DNA from: Micromussa lordhowensis
Lineage: Eukaryota > Cnidaria > Anthozoa > Scleractinia > Lobophylliidae
Assembly: GCA_964020085.1 (NCBI GenBank)
Contig: OZ026606.1
Location: forward strand, 7,066,783 to 7,130,782
Direction of reading: 5' to 3'
DNA length: 64,000 bases
Both the position numbers and the translations under genes were made by a program. Shown one piece after another: positions 11,201-18,509 of the stretch (positions within the stretch are counted from its first letter, which is position 1; the number at the start of each line of letters is the position of its first letter). Below the pieces are notes generated by a model. It saw nothing but the letters and a program-made list of their open reading frames with translations, made no database searches and was not told where the DNA came from.

Positions 11201-12279
11201 TGCCTGTTATGACACCATAAGAAACATTTATTGTCTGTATTTTTGAGATTGATTAAACCCTTCATAGGGTTACGTATTTCTTCAGGTAGTTCAATATATG
11301 ATGATCCTCTTAATGGAAAGTAAGAGACAATATTAATGATATGTAATTTTACTGATTCAAATACCCAACCAGAACCTTCAGATAGCCAAACAGCTATTAA
11401 CTCTAAAATTCTTTCAATACCATTATGTATAGACTCTTCTATATCTAGTCTATTTGTAACAGTAAAGGGGCCAGCGTTAAAATAAGGTTCTCTGTAAATG
11501 ACACCATCTTCAGTACTTTTTGATAATCGAACCCTTAGTGTAGTATTGTATTTGAATCCCCTTTTGACTGTTAATAATTTCATTAAAATATCAAATATTG
11601 CTCGTTTAGTACTACTTAACTGTACCCCTGGGTCATAACTATTAACAATTGGCACTTCATAAGATTTGACATTACCTCTTAATGCATTGGATCGCTCAGT
11701 AATAGTGATGTCTTTAGGTATAAATTTCAAATTTCTTCTGAATTCTCTTATAGTTTCAGGCCTATAATATGGAGCGATTTGATCAATCACATTTTTAACC
11801 TTTCTTTGAAGTCTTGTAGGTACAGGTTTTATAGGTCTTATTATTTTTAGCCTCGGTAAAGGCACTGGAGCGGTTGGTGGTTTTGTACGTGGTTTTGGTA
11901 CTGGGGCAGGTGGTCTATATTCAGTAGGTCTTAATGGTTCTGGTAAATTGACTGAGGGACTTATCTGATCATCTATTAAAGTACCTCCAAGGTATGAGTC
12001 TCTTAGTCTCCTTTCTGCAATTGATCGGATTAGTCGATTTTCAACATAATCTCCATGTTTCTTAGATCTTAGTGGTTGTGGGTTGACAGGTGGGACTGGT
12101 AGTGGCTGACCTTGCGGACCTTTTTTTGCTTCATTAAGCTTATGAAAATCTGTCTTTAAATGCTGATATTTTCCCCCTTTTGAATATTTTTTCTTGCATG
12201 TATTACAATACCAATGAGATGGTTTTGGTAATGTGTCCACAGATATCTTTTTGGGTTTAATTTTAACTTTAAAATCCAT
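8260..12279 (-). CDS. polB: Protein-primed type B DNA polymerase
   Basis: The product is 1339 aa and appears intact. The N-terminus has a C2H2-like finger (C25, C28, H40, H46) and a Pro-rich linker (about 55-150). Further along are a Cys/His finger near 465-490, the exonuclease motif YADFEA (about 518), a CHIC...DHCH...CN treble-clef insert (about 620-655), and exonuclease II in HNLKGYDCHF (about 675). Polymerase motifs follow: A in DANNLYGW (about 923), B in KLMNNSVFGKT (about 1085) and C in DTDS (about 1181). The family copies linear genomes from a terminal protein, which suits an element with inverted termini. The start is fixed by TATATATAG just before ATG. The next gene upstream shares the N-terminal finger. 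All catalytic motifs are present. Confidence 0.95.
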   Translation of the reverse strand: MDFKVKIKPKKISVDTLPKPSHWYCNTCKKKYSKGGKYQHLKTDFHKLNEAKKGPQGQPLPVPPVNPQPLRSKKHGDYVENRLIRSIAERRLRDSYLGGTLIDDQISPSVNLPEPLRPTEYRPPAPVPKPRTKPPTAPVPLPRLKIIRPIKPVPTRLQRKVKNVIDQIAPYYRPETIREFRRNLKFIPKDITITERSNALRGNVKSYEVPIVNSYDPGVQLSSTKRAIFDILMKLLTVKRGFKYNTTLRVRLSKSTEDGVIYREPYFNAGPFTVTNRLDIEESIHNGIERILELIAVWLSEGSGWVFESVKLHIINIVSYFPLRGSSYIELPEEIRNPMKGLINLKNTDNKCFLWCHNRHLNPLIKDPQRITKADRESVKRLDYTGITFPVTVKDIFKIEKQNKINICVFGYDGEAYPIRISETNFTDHLELLWIEEGDKSHYVLIKDFDRFMFSFNDHKEKKYFCLRCLHCCSSASVLEDHKQDCLLLNGTQAIKMPEAGSKIYFKNHKKMLPAPFVIYADFEAITEKIDGCQPSDGQSYTSTYQSHKACSYGYKLVCRYDKRYSKPVEIYRGEDCIEKFIMKMLSEVKDCQRIVSEQFQKPLVMTEKNERDFQNSTKCHICARIFNEQKPSKQKVRDHCHITGKYRGAAHSDCNLKWAISAEKLKIPVIFHNLKGYDCHFIMQKIGHLVRQDVNIDVGVIASNFEKYIGFRLGNHLTFIDSFSFMSQSLDRLSSNLSDNAFFYSKKAFPNDDQFRLIKRKGVYPYDYMDSFQRFSEKSLPAREDFYSILNDTNISESDYEHAKRVWSAFQIKDLGDYHDLYLRTDVLLLADVFENFRTICLKDYGLDPCHYYSAPGLSWDALLKMTNVNLDLISDIDQQLFIEKGMRGGISTITHRHAVANNKYMKGYNPELESSYLMYLDANNLYGWAMSQSLPTGDFRWIPSEDFILENYTNDTRKGVILEVDLEYPEELHDLHNDYPLAPEKILITDDMLSKYCKDLKEKENISSGRVHKLVPNLRNKEKYVLHYRNLQLYLSLGMKLKKIHRVLEFTQKPWMKRYIDFNTEKRTMAKNSFEKDFFKLMNNSVFGKTMENIRKRSNIKLETDPDHLLNLTRQPMYVSSKIFDENLVGVQMKKARLVLDKPSYVGFSILDLSKTLMYDFHYNYIRKKYPDAKLLFTDTDSLFYHIKAEDLYSDLYKDKERFDNSDYPKSSEFFFAENKKVIGKFKDEAAGDPITEFVGLKSKMYSYKTENKENKTAKGVKKNVIKSELSLSDYRDTLQKCNTMRHKMRTIRSEYHQISSYQINKVSLSPFDDKRYILDDGISSYAYGNHKINNNL

Positions 12280-12333
12280 CTATATATAATAATATATGTC
12301 TAATTTTTTTTTAAATTCTTAATTTTTTATTTA

Positions 12334-12543
12334 TTATAAATCAATTAGTGTACCAGTAACTGGATTAGTGTATTTTAGAATGTTACGCTCATGTTTCTTT
12401 GTCTTTAGATGCATATATTTTCCTCTATAAGTGTAATTTTTTCCATTTCCACATACATCACAGTACCATTCAGTATTTTTCAGTCTCTCATTTGTAATTT
12501 TGTTCCATTTTTCTCGTTTCAATTGTTCTTCTGTTTTTTCCAT
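12334..12543 (-). CDS. Small C2H2-like zinc-finger protein, 69 aa
   Basis: A charged N-terminal helix is followed by WYCDVC...GKYMHLKTKKH (C28, C31, H45, H51). The same arrangement opens the adjacent polymerase B (WYCNTC...GKYQHLKTDFH). This suggests duplication of the finger or a shared ligand, for example DNA ends or the terminal protein. ATG is preceded by AATTATATAG. It lies 54 bp before the polymerase start and 42 bp after the integrase stop in transcription order. No function can be assigned. Confidence 0.7.
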   Translation of the reverse strand: MEKTEEQLKREKWNKITNERLKNTEWYCDVCGNGKNYTYRGKYMHLKTKKHERNILKYTNPVTGTLIDL

Positions 12544-12585
12544 CTATATAATTATTTATAATATTCTAATTTTTTTAAATAATTT

Positions 12586-13551
12586 TTATAAATTTTTTAA
12601 ATCCCCAGCTGGCACCCAACTGTTAAATTCGTCTGGGTAACCTTTCCATTTGACTAATGCTTTTCCTTTTGACTTTCTGATAATTTTCTCTATTCTATAG
12701 ACCTCCTGATCTGTCTTTTGTAACTCTTCTCTGTAGAAAGTACCCTTAATCACTTCACCATTTAAGTCTTTTATCTTATAAGTAATAGGATTAGTGAATC
12801 TAATTTCGTCTATGATGAAAACTTCTTCAGTCCAATTAGGAGTATAGCCTTTATCAAAGGTCACCCTTTTGTATTTGCTTATTCGGACTCTATCACCTAC
12901 TCTAAATTCGGGTTTTCTATTTGTTTTTGTTTTTTTGATTTCTCTCGCTAAATCACCATATAAATTAAAATAAACTTTTCCATAGTTTTCAGGTTTTCTA
13001 GCTTGGATAGGCGTCATTCCTATTGATCTATGTCGGCTGTTGTTATAAGAGGCGAGTATTTTCGGAAGGATGTCAACGTAGACTGTATTGTTTTGCATAG
13101 TGAATCTCTTATACATTTTATCTTTGATAGTTCTATTCCATCTCTCACAAACTGATGATTTCTCTTCATTTTCAGTGGAATAGACCTTTATCTTATCTTT
13201 AGCTAAGAGATCCAACACATTTTTGTTATAATATTCTTTTCCTTTGTCTACCCATAACATTTTAGGCTTATTAGAGAAAAATAAGCTTTCAAACGCTTTA
13301 GCGACTTCTAAGCCAGTTTTTGTCTTTAGAGGTACTATCCAACCATATTTACTGAAAAGGTCTAAGACCATTAGTAGATATTTATAACCTCGGTTCCATT
13401 TGCTAAGCTTTTGCATATCAACTAAGTCTGAACACCAGATATCATCTACATTATGTGAAATGACTCTTCGCTTGGTAAAATTTCGTTTTATAGGTTTGTG
13501 TAACTCATTAGCCAGACCTTCCCATGTGTCTAAATTTTTAGCGTTTTTTTT
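12586..13551 (-). CDS. rve (DDE) integrase with C-terminal chromodomain; start unclear, probably made by frameshift or slippage
   Basis: The open frame has 321 sense codons and begins just after an in-frame TAA at 13552-13554. Its first ATG (13414-13416) comes after the WCSDLVD motif that holds the first catalytic Asp, so starting there would give a dead enzyme. There is no ATG in the 45 codons upstream. Counted from that ATG, the second Asp is D57 (WVDKGKEYY) and the catalytic Glu is E91 (CERWNRTIKDK). An SH3-like region and a chromodomain (YRIEKIIR...VKWKGYP...SWVP, about 238-272) follow. The frame overlaps the end of the zinc-ribbon/PLA2 gene at an A10 run (T10 at 13544-13553 on the plus strand). 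Reading one base fewer there would fuse the two. Integrases of this family insert Polintons and make 6-bp duplications. Confidence 0.88.
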   Translation of the reverse strand, partial: KKNAKNLDTWEGLANELHKPIKRNFTKRRVISHNVDDIWCSDLVDMQKLSKWNRGYKYLLMVLDLFSKYGWIVPLKTKTGLEVAKAFESLFFSNKPKMLWVDKGKEYYNKNVLDLLAKDKIKVYSTENEEKSSVCERWNRTIKDKMYKRFTMQNNTVYVDILPKILASYNNSRHRSIGMTPIQARKPENYGKVYFNLYGDLAREIKKTKTNRKPEFRVGDRVRISKYKRVTFDKGYTPNWTEEVFIIDEIRFTNPITYKIKDLNGEVIKGTFYREELQKTDQEVYRIEKIIRKSKGKALVKWKGYPDEFNSWVPAGDLKNL

Positions 13552-14281
13552 TTACTCCTAAACCAAGTTTTTGCTTTGTATTAATAGTGTTTCTAGCTAA
13601 CCAATGGCCCCACTGTCTCTCATTCCAGGGAATTGCATCTAAAGCTCGGACCATTTTCTTGTCAGCAACATTTTTACATGATTTTACATTACCTCCCTTA
13701 TCAGCACATACTGAGTAATCAACATGGTGTTGCATGGCTATGGCATCTGTCTTACCTGTTGGCTGATCATAGATTTCATAGATTTGCCCAGTATCACGAT
13801 CCCATTTTACTTGTCGTTCTAAATCATTGTAAGGACCAGTATATTTGTGACCTGGAAGAGTCCAACCAGCTTTCGGTTTAGGTAACTTACCTATTGCTTT
13901 ATGAATATCAAGACCCCTTCCCCTTCCCCTTCCACTGATTTTTTTAGAAAGATCATCTGCCAGTGAGTCAATTGCTCTATTCAAATACCTTTTACCAATG
14001 CCTTTAACTTTGTCTTTTACATAGTCAGATTTTATTGCTCGACTAGCTCCCCTTCTACCTAGGTTGTACAATCCTTTTGCACCAGCAGCCAACCCTTTGA
14101 CAATTAGTTCATCAAAACCGCTTCCTTGCATTTCCGCTTTAGATATAAAACGAAATTTTGTAATTCCACATTCAGCACAAATACATCGCATTGCATTTCT
14201 ACCATTTTTTGTAATTACAAAAGTTTCAGAATTAGGTACACATTCTGTCCTTTTTCTTTGTCGAACGCAATAAGATAACAT
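13538..14281 (-). CDS. Zinc-ribbon plus phospholipase A2-like virion protein
   Basis: The product is 247 aa. The N-terminal zinc-ribbon-like segment (C5, C14, C35, C38; DUF5679-like) is shared with the 78-aa neighbour. A Gly/Arg-rich middle (GRGRGRG near 117-123) follows. The C-terminal half contains LPGHKYTGPYNDLERQ and an A-x-x-x-HHVDYSVC element resembling the PLA2-like domain of parvovirus VP1 and some Polinton/adintovirus proteins. Those domains breach endosomal membranes during entry. The residue after the presumed catalytic His is His rather than the usual Asp, so activity is uncertain. The C-terminus ends in KKKR encoded by the A10 run, and the integrase frame opens there. ATG is preceded by ATTAATTAAT. 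Confidence 0.65.
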   Translation of the reverse strand: MLSYCVRQRKRTECVPNSETFVITKNGRNAMRCICAECGITKFRFISKAEMQGSGFDELIVKGLAAGAKGLYNLGRRGASRAIKSDYVKDKVKGIGKRYLNRAIDSLADDLSKKISGRGRGRGLDIHKAIGKLPKPKAGWTLPGHKYTGPYNDLERQVKWDRDTGQIYEIYDQPTGKTDAIAMQHHVDYSVCADKGGNVKSCKNVADKKMVRALDAIPWNERQWGHWLARNTINTKQKLGLGVKKKR

Positions 14282-14338
14282 ATATTAATTAATATTATAA
14301 TAAATATATGTTAATCTATTGTTAACAAAGTTCCTTTA

Positions 14339-14575
14339 CTATAATATAGCTCCTATGAGGGGAATTCCCTTAAATGGACTGTTTTTACCCAGTAATAGCC
14401 CTTTTCCTTTTCTACCTCTTCCTACCGTACCTGACTTAACAAATTTAGTTTTTGTTATCCCACATTCTGCGCATTTACATTTCATCATGGCACGACCATT
14501 TCTTGTCTGTACAACCCTTTCTGAACCAGGAACGCACTCTGTCTGTTTTCGTTGTTTTACACAATAGCTTTTCAT
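14339..14575 (-). CDS. Small zinc-ribbon protein, paralogue of the PLA2 protein N-terminus
   Basis: The product is 78 aa. Residues 1-50 (CVKQRKQTECVPGSE, then CKCAECGITK) repeat the N-terminus of the zinc-ribbon/PLA2 protein next door, including all Cys positions. The PLA2 part is replaced by a short Gly/Lys-rich tail. This indicates a local duplication. ATG is preceded by TATAATATAG. It diverges from the plus-strand gene at 14609, with only 33 bp between the two start codons, so the AT-rich spacer should act in both directions. Confidence 0.65.
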   Translation of the reverse strand: MKSYCVKQRKQTECVPGSERVVQTRNGRAMMKCKCAECGITKTKFVKSGTVGRGRKGKGLLLGKNSPFKGIPLIGAIL

Positions 14576-14608
14576 CTATATTATAATTATTTTTTTTATT
14601 ATTATATA
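14576..14608. promoter_or_regulatory. Bidirectional AT-rich start region
   Basis: These 33 bp, almost only A and T, separate two divergent start codons, and each side ends in the element-wide TATA(T)A(G)-ATG motif. Any promoter for both genes must be this short or extend into the genes. Confidence 0.5.
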
Positions 14609-14842
14609 ATGGAAGAAATTGAAATTGACAATGAAATACGTAGAATAGAAGCGATGTATAAACATTACAAACTTCTTTATAGAAAAATTGCCTTTTTATG
14701 TTGTTCTGGAGAAACTAAAAGAGTGAGAAATCTGAGAAATAGTTTGAAAAAAGATTTAAAAAAAATCCGACAAATCAAACAAATCCAACAAAATATAACT
14801 CCTTTCGCGCACCTGACGTTGCAGAAGTCCTCAAAGCAATAG
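14609..14842 (+). CDS. Small basic helical protein, 77 aa
   Basis: ATG at 14609 is preceded by TTATTATATA; an upstream in-frame ATG at 14552 lies inside the opposite gene and is unlikely. The product begins MEEIEIDNEIRRIEAMYKHY and is Lys/Arg-rich with heptad-like spacing, probably a single long helix. It is the only plus-strand gene within the minus-strand block. Its last codons overlap the end of the protease gene by 12 bp. I do not recognise a family. Confidence 0.55.
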   Translation: MEEIEIDNEIRRIEAMYKHYKLLYRKIAFLCCSGETKRVRNLRNSLKKDLKKIRQIKQIQQNITPFAHLTLQKSSKQ

Positions 14843-15328
14843 TTTAAAATAGTTTTCTATGAATTTTTCATTCTCTTCTGTGTCAAAGCTAAAAACTTGC
14901 AATAAATCGAAATAATCGACTCCTTTATGCATTTCATTCAAGAAATACAAGCAAAAATAGCCACAGGTTGTAGTATAGAGATTCTGTATTTGCTGGTTTT
15001 GGTGTAATAAATTTAAGTTTTTCTCTTTTGCATGGTGTACCAACTCTTGAAAAGGTGGCATACCAAAAGAGTCAAAGTAATTTATTGTTCCATCACGAAC
15101 ATAGGTTGTAACCCAATGACTACCACTCATATAATGAGGTTCTAAATTATAAATAAAAAGCGCTAACTTATGATTATGAGGTACAGTCTGATCTCTGCTT
15201 AGGACATTTTTGATAGGTATCTTCAAGTATTTACACCAATCTAAAAGATCAAAATTACTCATTGGGATATCTTTATGGAATTTAGGCTTTTTTACCTTTT
15301 TTTTTTTTTTTTTCCTCCCCTGCCCCAT
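14831..15328 (-). CDS. Adenain-like cysteine protease (C5/Ulp1 fold)
   Basis: The product is 165 aa from the first ATG. His71 lies in GSHWVTTYV, Asp86 in NYFDSFGMPP and Cys122 in TTTCGYFCLYFL, the His-Asp-Cys order of adenovirus protease and other Polinton proteases that mature capsid proteins. A second ATG (15260-15262, residue 23) would drop a Lys-rich leader yet keep all catalytic residues. Neither ATG has the AT start motif seen elsewhere in the element. The frame overlaps the end of the pX-like gene at an A17 run (T17 at 15297-15313 on the plus strand), so a fusion by slippage is possible. It converges with the small plus-strand gene. Confidence 0.9.
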   Translation of the reverse strand: MGQGRKKKKKKVKKPKFHKDIPMSNFDLLDWCKYLKIPIKNVLSRDQTVPHNHKLALFIYNLEPHYMSGSHWVTTYVRDGTINYFDSFGMPPFQELVHHAKEKNLNLLHQNQQIQNLYTTTCGYFCLYFLNEMHKGVDYFDLLQVFSFDTEENEKFIENYFKLLL

Positions 15329-16005
15329 GTCCCAATAAAAGGTGGTGGAGCCATAGGCATTCCCATATGAGGACCTCCTCCTCCATCCGATTTCCCCATT
15401 CTAGGACCTCCTCTTCCTTTTATACTTCCTCCTTTTAATGCATCAAGAATCATTGGAATACCAATACTAGCTATTAACGTTCCAATACCATTACCTACTT
15501 GTCGTTGTGTCAGTCGGAAAAGTAAGTCTTCTCCACCTTTATGAGCTCGGGCTAAATCTCCTATTTGTCCTTTAGTCAGTAGATCACCCAATTGAGCTAA
15601 CATAAATAGTTTATTATTTGGTACTTGATACATTTGTCCGCCACTAATTTTCTTAACTATTTGACTAGCACCTTCAGAAGCTAACCCTGCTAGAGCAGAC
15701 AATCCTAGTGTTTTACCGATAGTTGGTGCTACATTCTTTAATACTGGCAATATTGAGCTAAAGATACCAGACCCAGATTGACGCCTGATATTATACTTTG
15801 ATATAGTAATTACCATTCCTCGATTAGCTGTTTTGGCCTTAGCGAGTCTCTTAACAGTATTCATTGGCACCATAAGAACATCGGAACCACTTAACGCATT
15901 TTTACTAAAGCGTAAACTTATTTCTTCTCTGTGTCTGTAAGCCTTAGTTAGTTTTCGTTTTTGCCCTTCAGAAAGTTTGACAGAAATTTGATGTAGTTCA
16001 GTCAT
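15292..16005 (-). CDS. pX-like minor virion or core protein
   Basis: The product is 237 aa. The N-terminus (VKLSEGQKRKLTKAY, LRFSKNALSGSDVL, MVITISKYN) follows the basic pattern common to adenovirus-pX-like core proteins of Polintons. A hydrophobic, Gly/Ala-rich centre (about 80-115 and 170-190) and a Gly/Met/Pro-rich tail follow. It ends GRGGKKKKKR, where the Lys codons are the A17 run. Such proteins are thought to bind packaged DNA or the inner capsid. ATG is preceded by AATAATATATA. The downstream gene in another frame is the protease. The family assignment is from pattern memory. Confidence 0.55.
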   Translation of the reverse strand: MTELHQISVKLSEGQKRKLTKAYRHREEISLRFSKNALSGSDVLMVPMNTVKRLAKAKTANRGMVITISKYNIRRQSGSGIFSSILPVLKNVAPTIGKTLGLSALAGLASEGASQIVKKISGGQMYQVPNNKLFMLAQLGDLLTKGQIGDLARAHKGGEDLLFRLTQRQVGNGIGTLIASIGIPMILDALKGGSIKGRGGPRMGKSDGGGGPHMGMPMAPPPFIGTWGRGGKKKKKR

Positions 16006-16071
16006 TATATATTATTTAGGGACTTTTTTAAATTCCTAAATAATATTTATTCTATGACTTTGGAATAGTTC

Positions 16072-16794
16072 TTATAAATCAGATCCAATAGATAGAACAT
16101 CTTCTTCTTCATCATCTAAGATGAAGTTATCGAAAATATCTTCTACTTCTCGATATGATACTTGCATTAATTTTGGTTTTAGAGTAGCTCCAAAAGTTCC
16201 TGTTGTAATTGAAAACCAGGAAGCAATAAATTTCACTTTACTTTTTGGACCAATTTTTACTGAATCATATCCTAAATTTTCCCCATCCCATGTAAAAAAT
16301 TTTGTAGCTATTCGATCATTTCTAAAAAATAGTGAAAACTCCATCTTTGATGGGTAATCTTGATATACTCTTTCTTCATCAACAATTTTATACGGTTTTT
16401 TACAGATTCTTTTCCAAGAACCACCTTGACCGTGTTCATCATATCCCGCTACAGCTTCTCTATGTATTTTTTTATTGTTCTTTAAAGAATATAAATAATC
16501 AATAAAAAATTCGTCTAATTCTTTGGCTTTTTCTAGATATTCCCCATCACAATTAATTTGCATGCTAGTACCTTGGTAATTACCATCTTTATCATAGTTT
16601 TCTTTTAAACCGAACGGAGTATATCCTTTATATTTAACAAATAATGTCCTTCCATTGTATAATATTCCAATCTGTGTTCCATTGTGCTTATTTGGCTTTG
16701 GTTTTCGAAAAGTTATCTTTGAAGTGTCAATATGGAGAAAATCGACTATTTCTTCTTTGTTCTGACTTTCGTTCTGACTCTCTTTAACTCTCAT
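16072..16794 (-). CDS. Conserved viral protein, possibly ssDNA-binding (OB-fold-like)
   Basis: The product is 240 aa, without membrane segments. It has an alternating beta-rich body (GTQIGILYNGRTLFVKY and KVKFIASWFSITTGTFGATL) and an acidic C-terminal tail (DDEEEDVL), the layout of several viral single-stranded DNA-binding proteins. A KPKLMQVSY element near the end resembles proteins of this type in large DNA viruses. Protein-primed replication by strand displacement needs such a protein, and no other candidate is visible in the element. The assignment is tentative. ATG is preceded by ATATAATATAT. Confidence 0.4.
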   Translation of the reverse strand: MRVKESQNESQNKEEIVDFLHIDTSKITFRKPKPNKHNGTQIGILYNGRTLFVKYKGYTPFGLKENYDKDGNYQGTSMQINCDGEYLEKAKELDEFFIDYLYSLKNNKKIHREAVAGYDEHGQGGSWKRICKKPYKIVDEERVYQDYPSKMEFSLFFRNDRIATKFFTWDGENLGYDSVKIGPKSKVKFIASWFSITTGTFGATLKPKLMQVSYREVEDIFDNFILDDEEEDVLSIGSDL

Positions 16795-16847
16795 ATATAT
16801 TATATTAAAATATTTTTTCTAAATATATTTTTTTTTTTTATTTTTTT

Positions 16848-18092
16848 TTAGACAATAACTAATTGATCTCCCACTTTATCAACAACAACATCTTCTTCAT
16901 AGAGAACAATTGCATGCACTCGGAAATCAGCAGCTGCTGCTTGTGAGAGGCGAAATCTTACGTTAAGTTGCTTTGGATCTCTGCTTACCTGTTCTGTTTG
17001 ATAAGTCAGGTCAAAATATAACATTGGGTAAAGACTCGAAAAATTAGTGATATTGAGCTGAGTACCTGTATTATAATCATTCTTTTTCCATGAATAATTC
17101 ATTAAATCATAATAGATTCTTGTTTTACTTTCTGTATCATATTCAAGTTCTGGATAGAAGACACCATTACCATATTCAAGACGACATGTGCTAAGATGAC
17201 TATTATTGTTAGCAGCATTAAGTTTAAAAGTATCAAAAATATAAGGGTTTGCTGACATATCATTTGTCTTAAGTCTCTGGAAGTAGAGGAAAACATGCTG
17301 TACTTTATCAATACTAGCTGAGATTCTGAAATCACCACTGTTTCTAGTAGTATCTGAACTTTGGTACATTTCTTTGAGGTATTTCCATTTACTGGGTTTT
17401 TGGTATTCACTGATGAATTTAGTCATCAGAGCATCTTTTGGTTCTAGTCGGGGTACCCATAGATAAAAACGATCAATTACTAATCTCAATGTATCAACTG
17501 CCCCATATAATACTTCAGCGTCCGGTGTAAGTTCTATTTCAAATTGGAGATCCATTGGAGGTAACAATCGTCCTTCTAATTCTTCGAAAAAAGAATACCT
17601 ATTTAATGGAATACTTGTATTAACATGAGCTCTGTTAGCTGTTAATAAACGCCTACTTTCCAAACCAGTGTTTGTATCATCTGAAGTGGCATCTGTATCT
17701 AAATACCATAAGCTATTTTTGGCCGTACTACGCCCAAAATCATCTGAATATTCTAAAAGATTTTTTGCAAAAGTTACAAGATGAAGATTATCAGTGTCAT
17801 AGACGATTTTTCCTGCACTCTTTATTACCATATGCTTAATTAATGAATGCGATCCATTAATAATTGTTGTTCTGGCATCTGCATTGTCTCCACCATTTGC
17901 TCGAAGGTCTAATCTGAATCGCACTTCAAAAAAGGCGTTAAACCAATCAAGCATAATACCCCGATCAGTAACATGAAATTTGTATCCTTTCTTATTTTGC
18001 TCTTGAGTATTGGCAGGAGCTCTTATAGCATCTTGAAGACGAAATTGCACTAGTTCGTTTCTCTGTACGTACTCTGGTGATCTAAATGCCAT
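16848..18092 (-). CDS. Major capsid protein (double jelly-roll, hexon-like)
   Basis: The product is 414 aa. It shows beta-strand-rich sequence with segments typical of Polinton/adintovirus hexons: DWFNAFFEVRFRLDL, NGSHSLIKHMVIKSAGKIVYD, AKNSLWYLDT, RLLPPMDLQFEIEL and a conserved VLYEEDVVV end. Double-jelly-roll capsid proteins form the trimeric capsomers of icosahedral particles. It is somewhat short for the family but complete, with no frame break. ATG is preceded by AAAAATATATA. The neighbours in the same direction are a basic protein and the penton-like protein, forming a structural block. The second, decayed Polinton at 52-53.6 kb has a capsid gene from a clearly different lineage. Confidence 0.85.
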   Translation of the reverse strand: MAFRSPEYVQRNELVQFRLQDAIRAPANTQEQNKKGYKFHVTDRGIMLDWFNAFFEVRFRLDLRANGGDNADARTTIINGSHSLIKHMVIKSAGKIVYDTDNLHLVTFAKNLLEYSDDFGRSTAKNSLWYLDTDATSDDTNTGLESRRLLTANRAHVNTSIPLNRYSFFEELEGRLLPPMDLQFEIELTPDAEVLYGAVDTLRLVIDRFYLWVPRLEPKDALMTKFISEYQKPSKWKYLKEMYQSSDTTRNSGDFRISASIDKVQHVFLYFQRLKTNDMSANPYIFDTFKLNAANNNSHLSTCRLEYGNGVFYPELEYDTESKTRIYYDLMNYSWKKNDYNTGTQLNITNFSSLYPMLYFDLTYQTEQVSRDPKQLNVRFRLSQAAAADFRVHAIVLYEEDVVVDKVGDQLVIV

Positions 18093-18122
18093 TATATATT
18101 TTTTATCAGATTTTTTTTTTCT

Positions 18123-18503
18123 TTAAGAGCGTGCTATTAGATTATTAATCAGTGTATAAACTTCCTCCTGCGTTTTTGGCTTTGCTCTACCTGGCTTTGA
18201 CTTTGTTGACTTTGTTGACTTTGTCGCTTTTTTAGACCCTGAGGATAGCCTTTTTCGGATAAGCTCACCAGATCGCTCTATAACTTTATCAGCAGCCTTT
18301 TTACCAACTCGTTCTCCCGCATGAGCGACACCAGCTTGTATTGCTTTTTTAGCAAATGGTTTTAAAACCTGTCCAGTTAAAGCACTAGCTACCTTTTTTA
18401 GTGGTTTCATAAGATTATCTACTATAATTCCATTGCCACGGTGTTTGTAGACATATCGTCCCATTCTTGGGTGATAAATCTTTTTGAACTCTCTTGACTT
18501 CAT
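18123..18503 (-). CDS. Small basic virion protein
   Basis: The product is 126 aa, Lys/Arg-rich. It opens with a FKKIYHPRMGRYVYKHRG segment, continues with an Ala/Lys amphipathic region (LKPFAKKAIQAGVAHAG) and has a KSTKSTKSKPGRAKPK tract near the C-terminus. The position between capsid and penton genes and the composition suggest a DNA-binding or membrane-active minor capsid component, as with adenovirus core proteins. ATG is preceded by TTAATTATAT, and the stop of the penton gene is on the far side of a 6-bp gap. Confidence 0.55.
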   Translation of the reverse strand: MKSREFKKIYHPRMGRYVYKHRGNGIIVDNLMKPLKKVASALTGQVLKPFAKKAIQAGVAHAGERVGKKAADKVIERSGELIRKRLSSGSKKATKSTKSTKSKPGRAKPKTQEEVYTLINNLIARS

Positions 18504-18509
18504 ATATAA

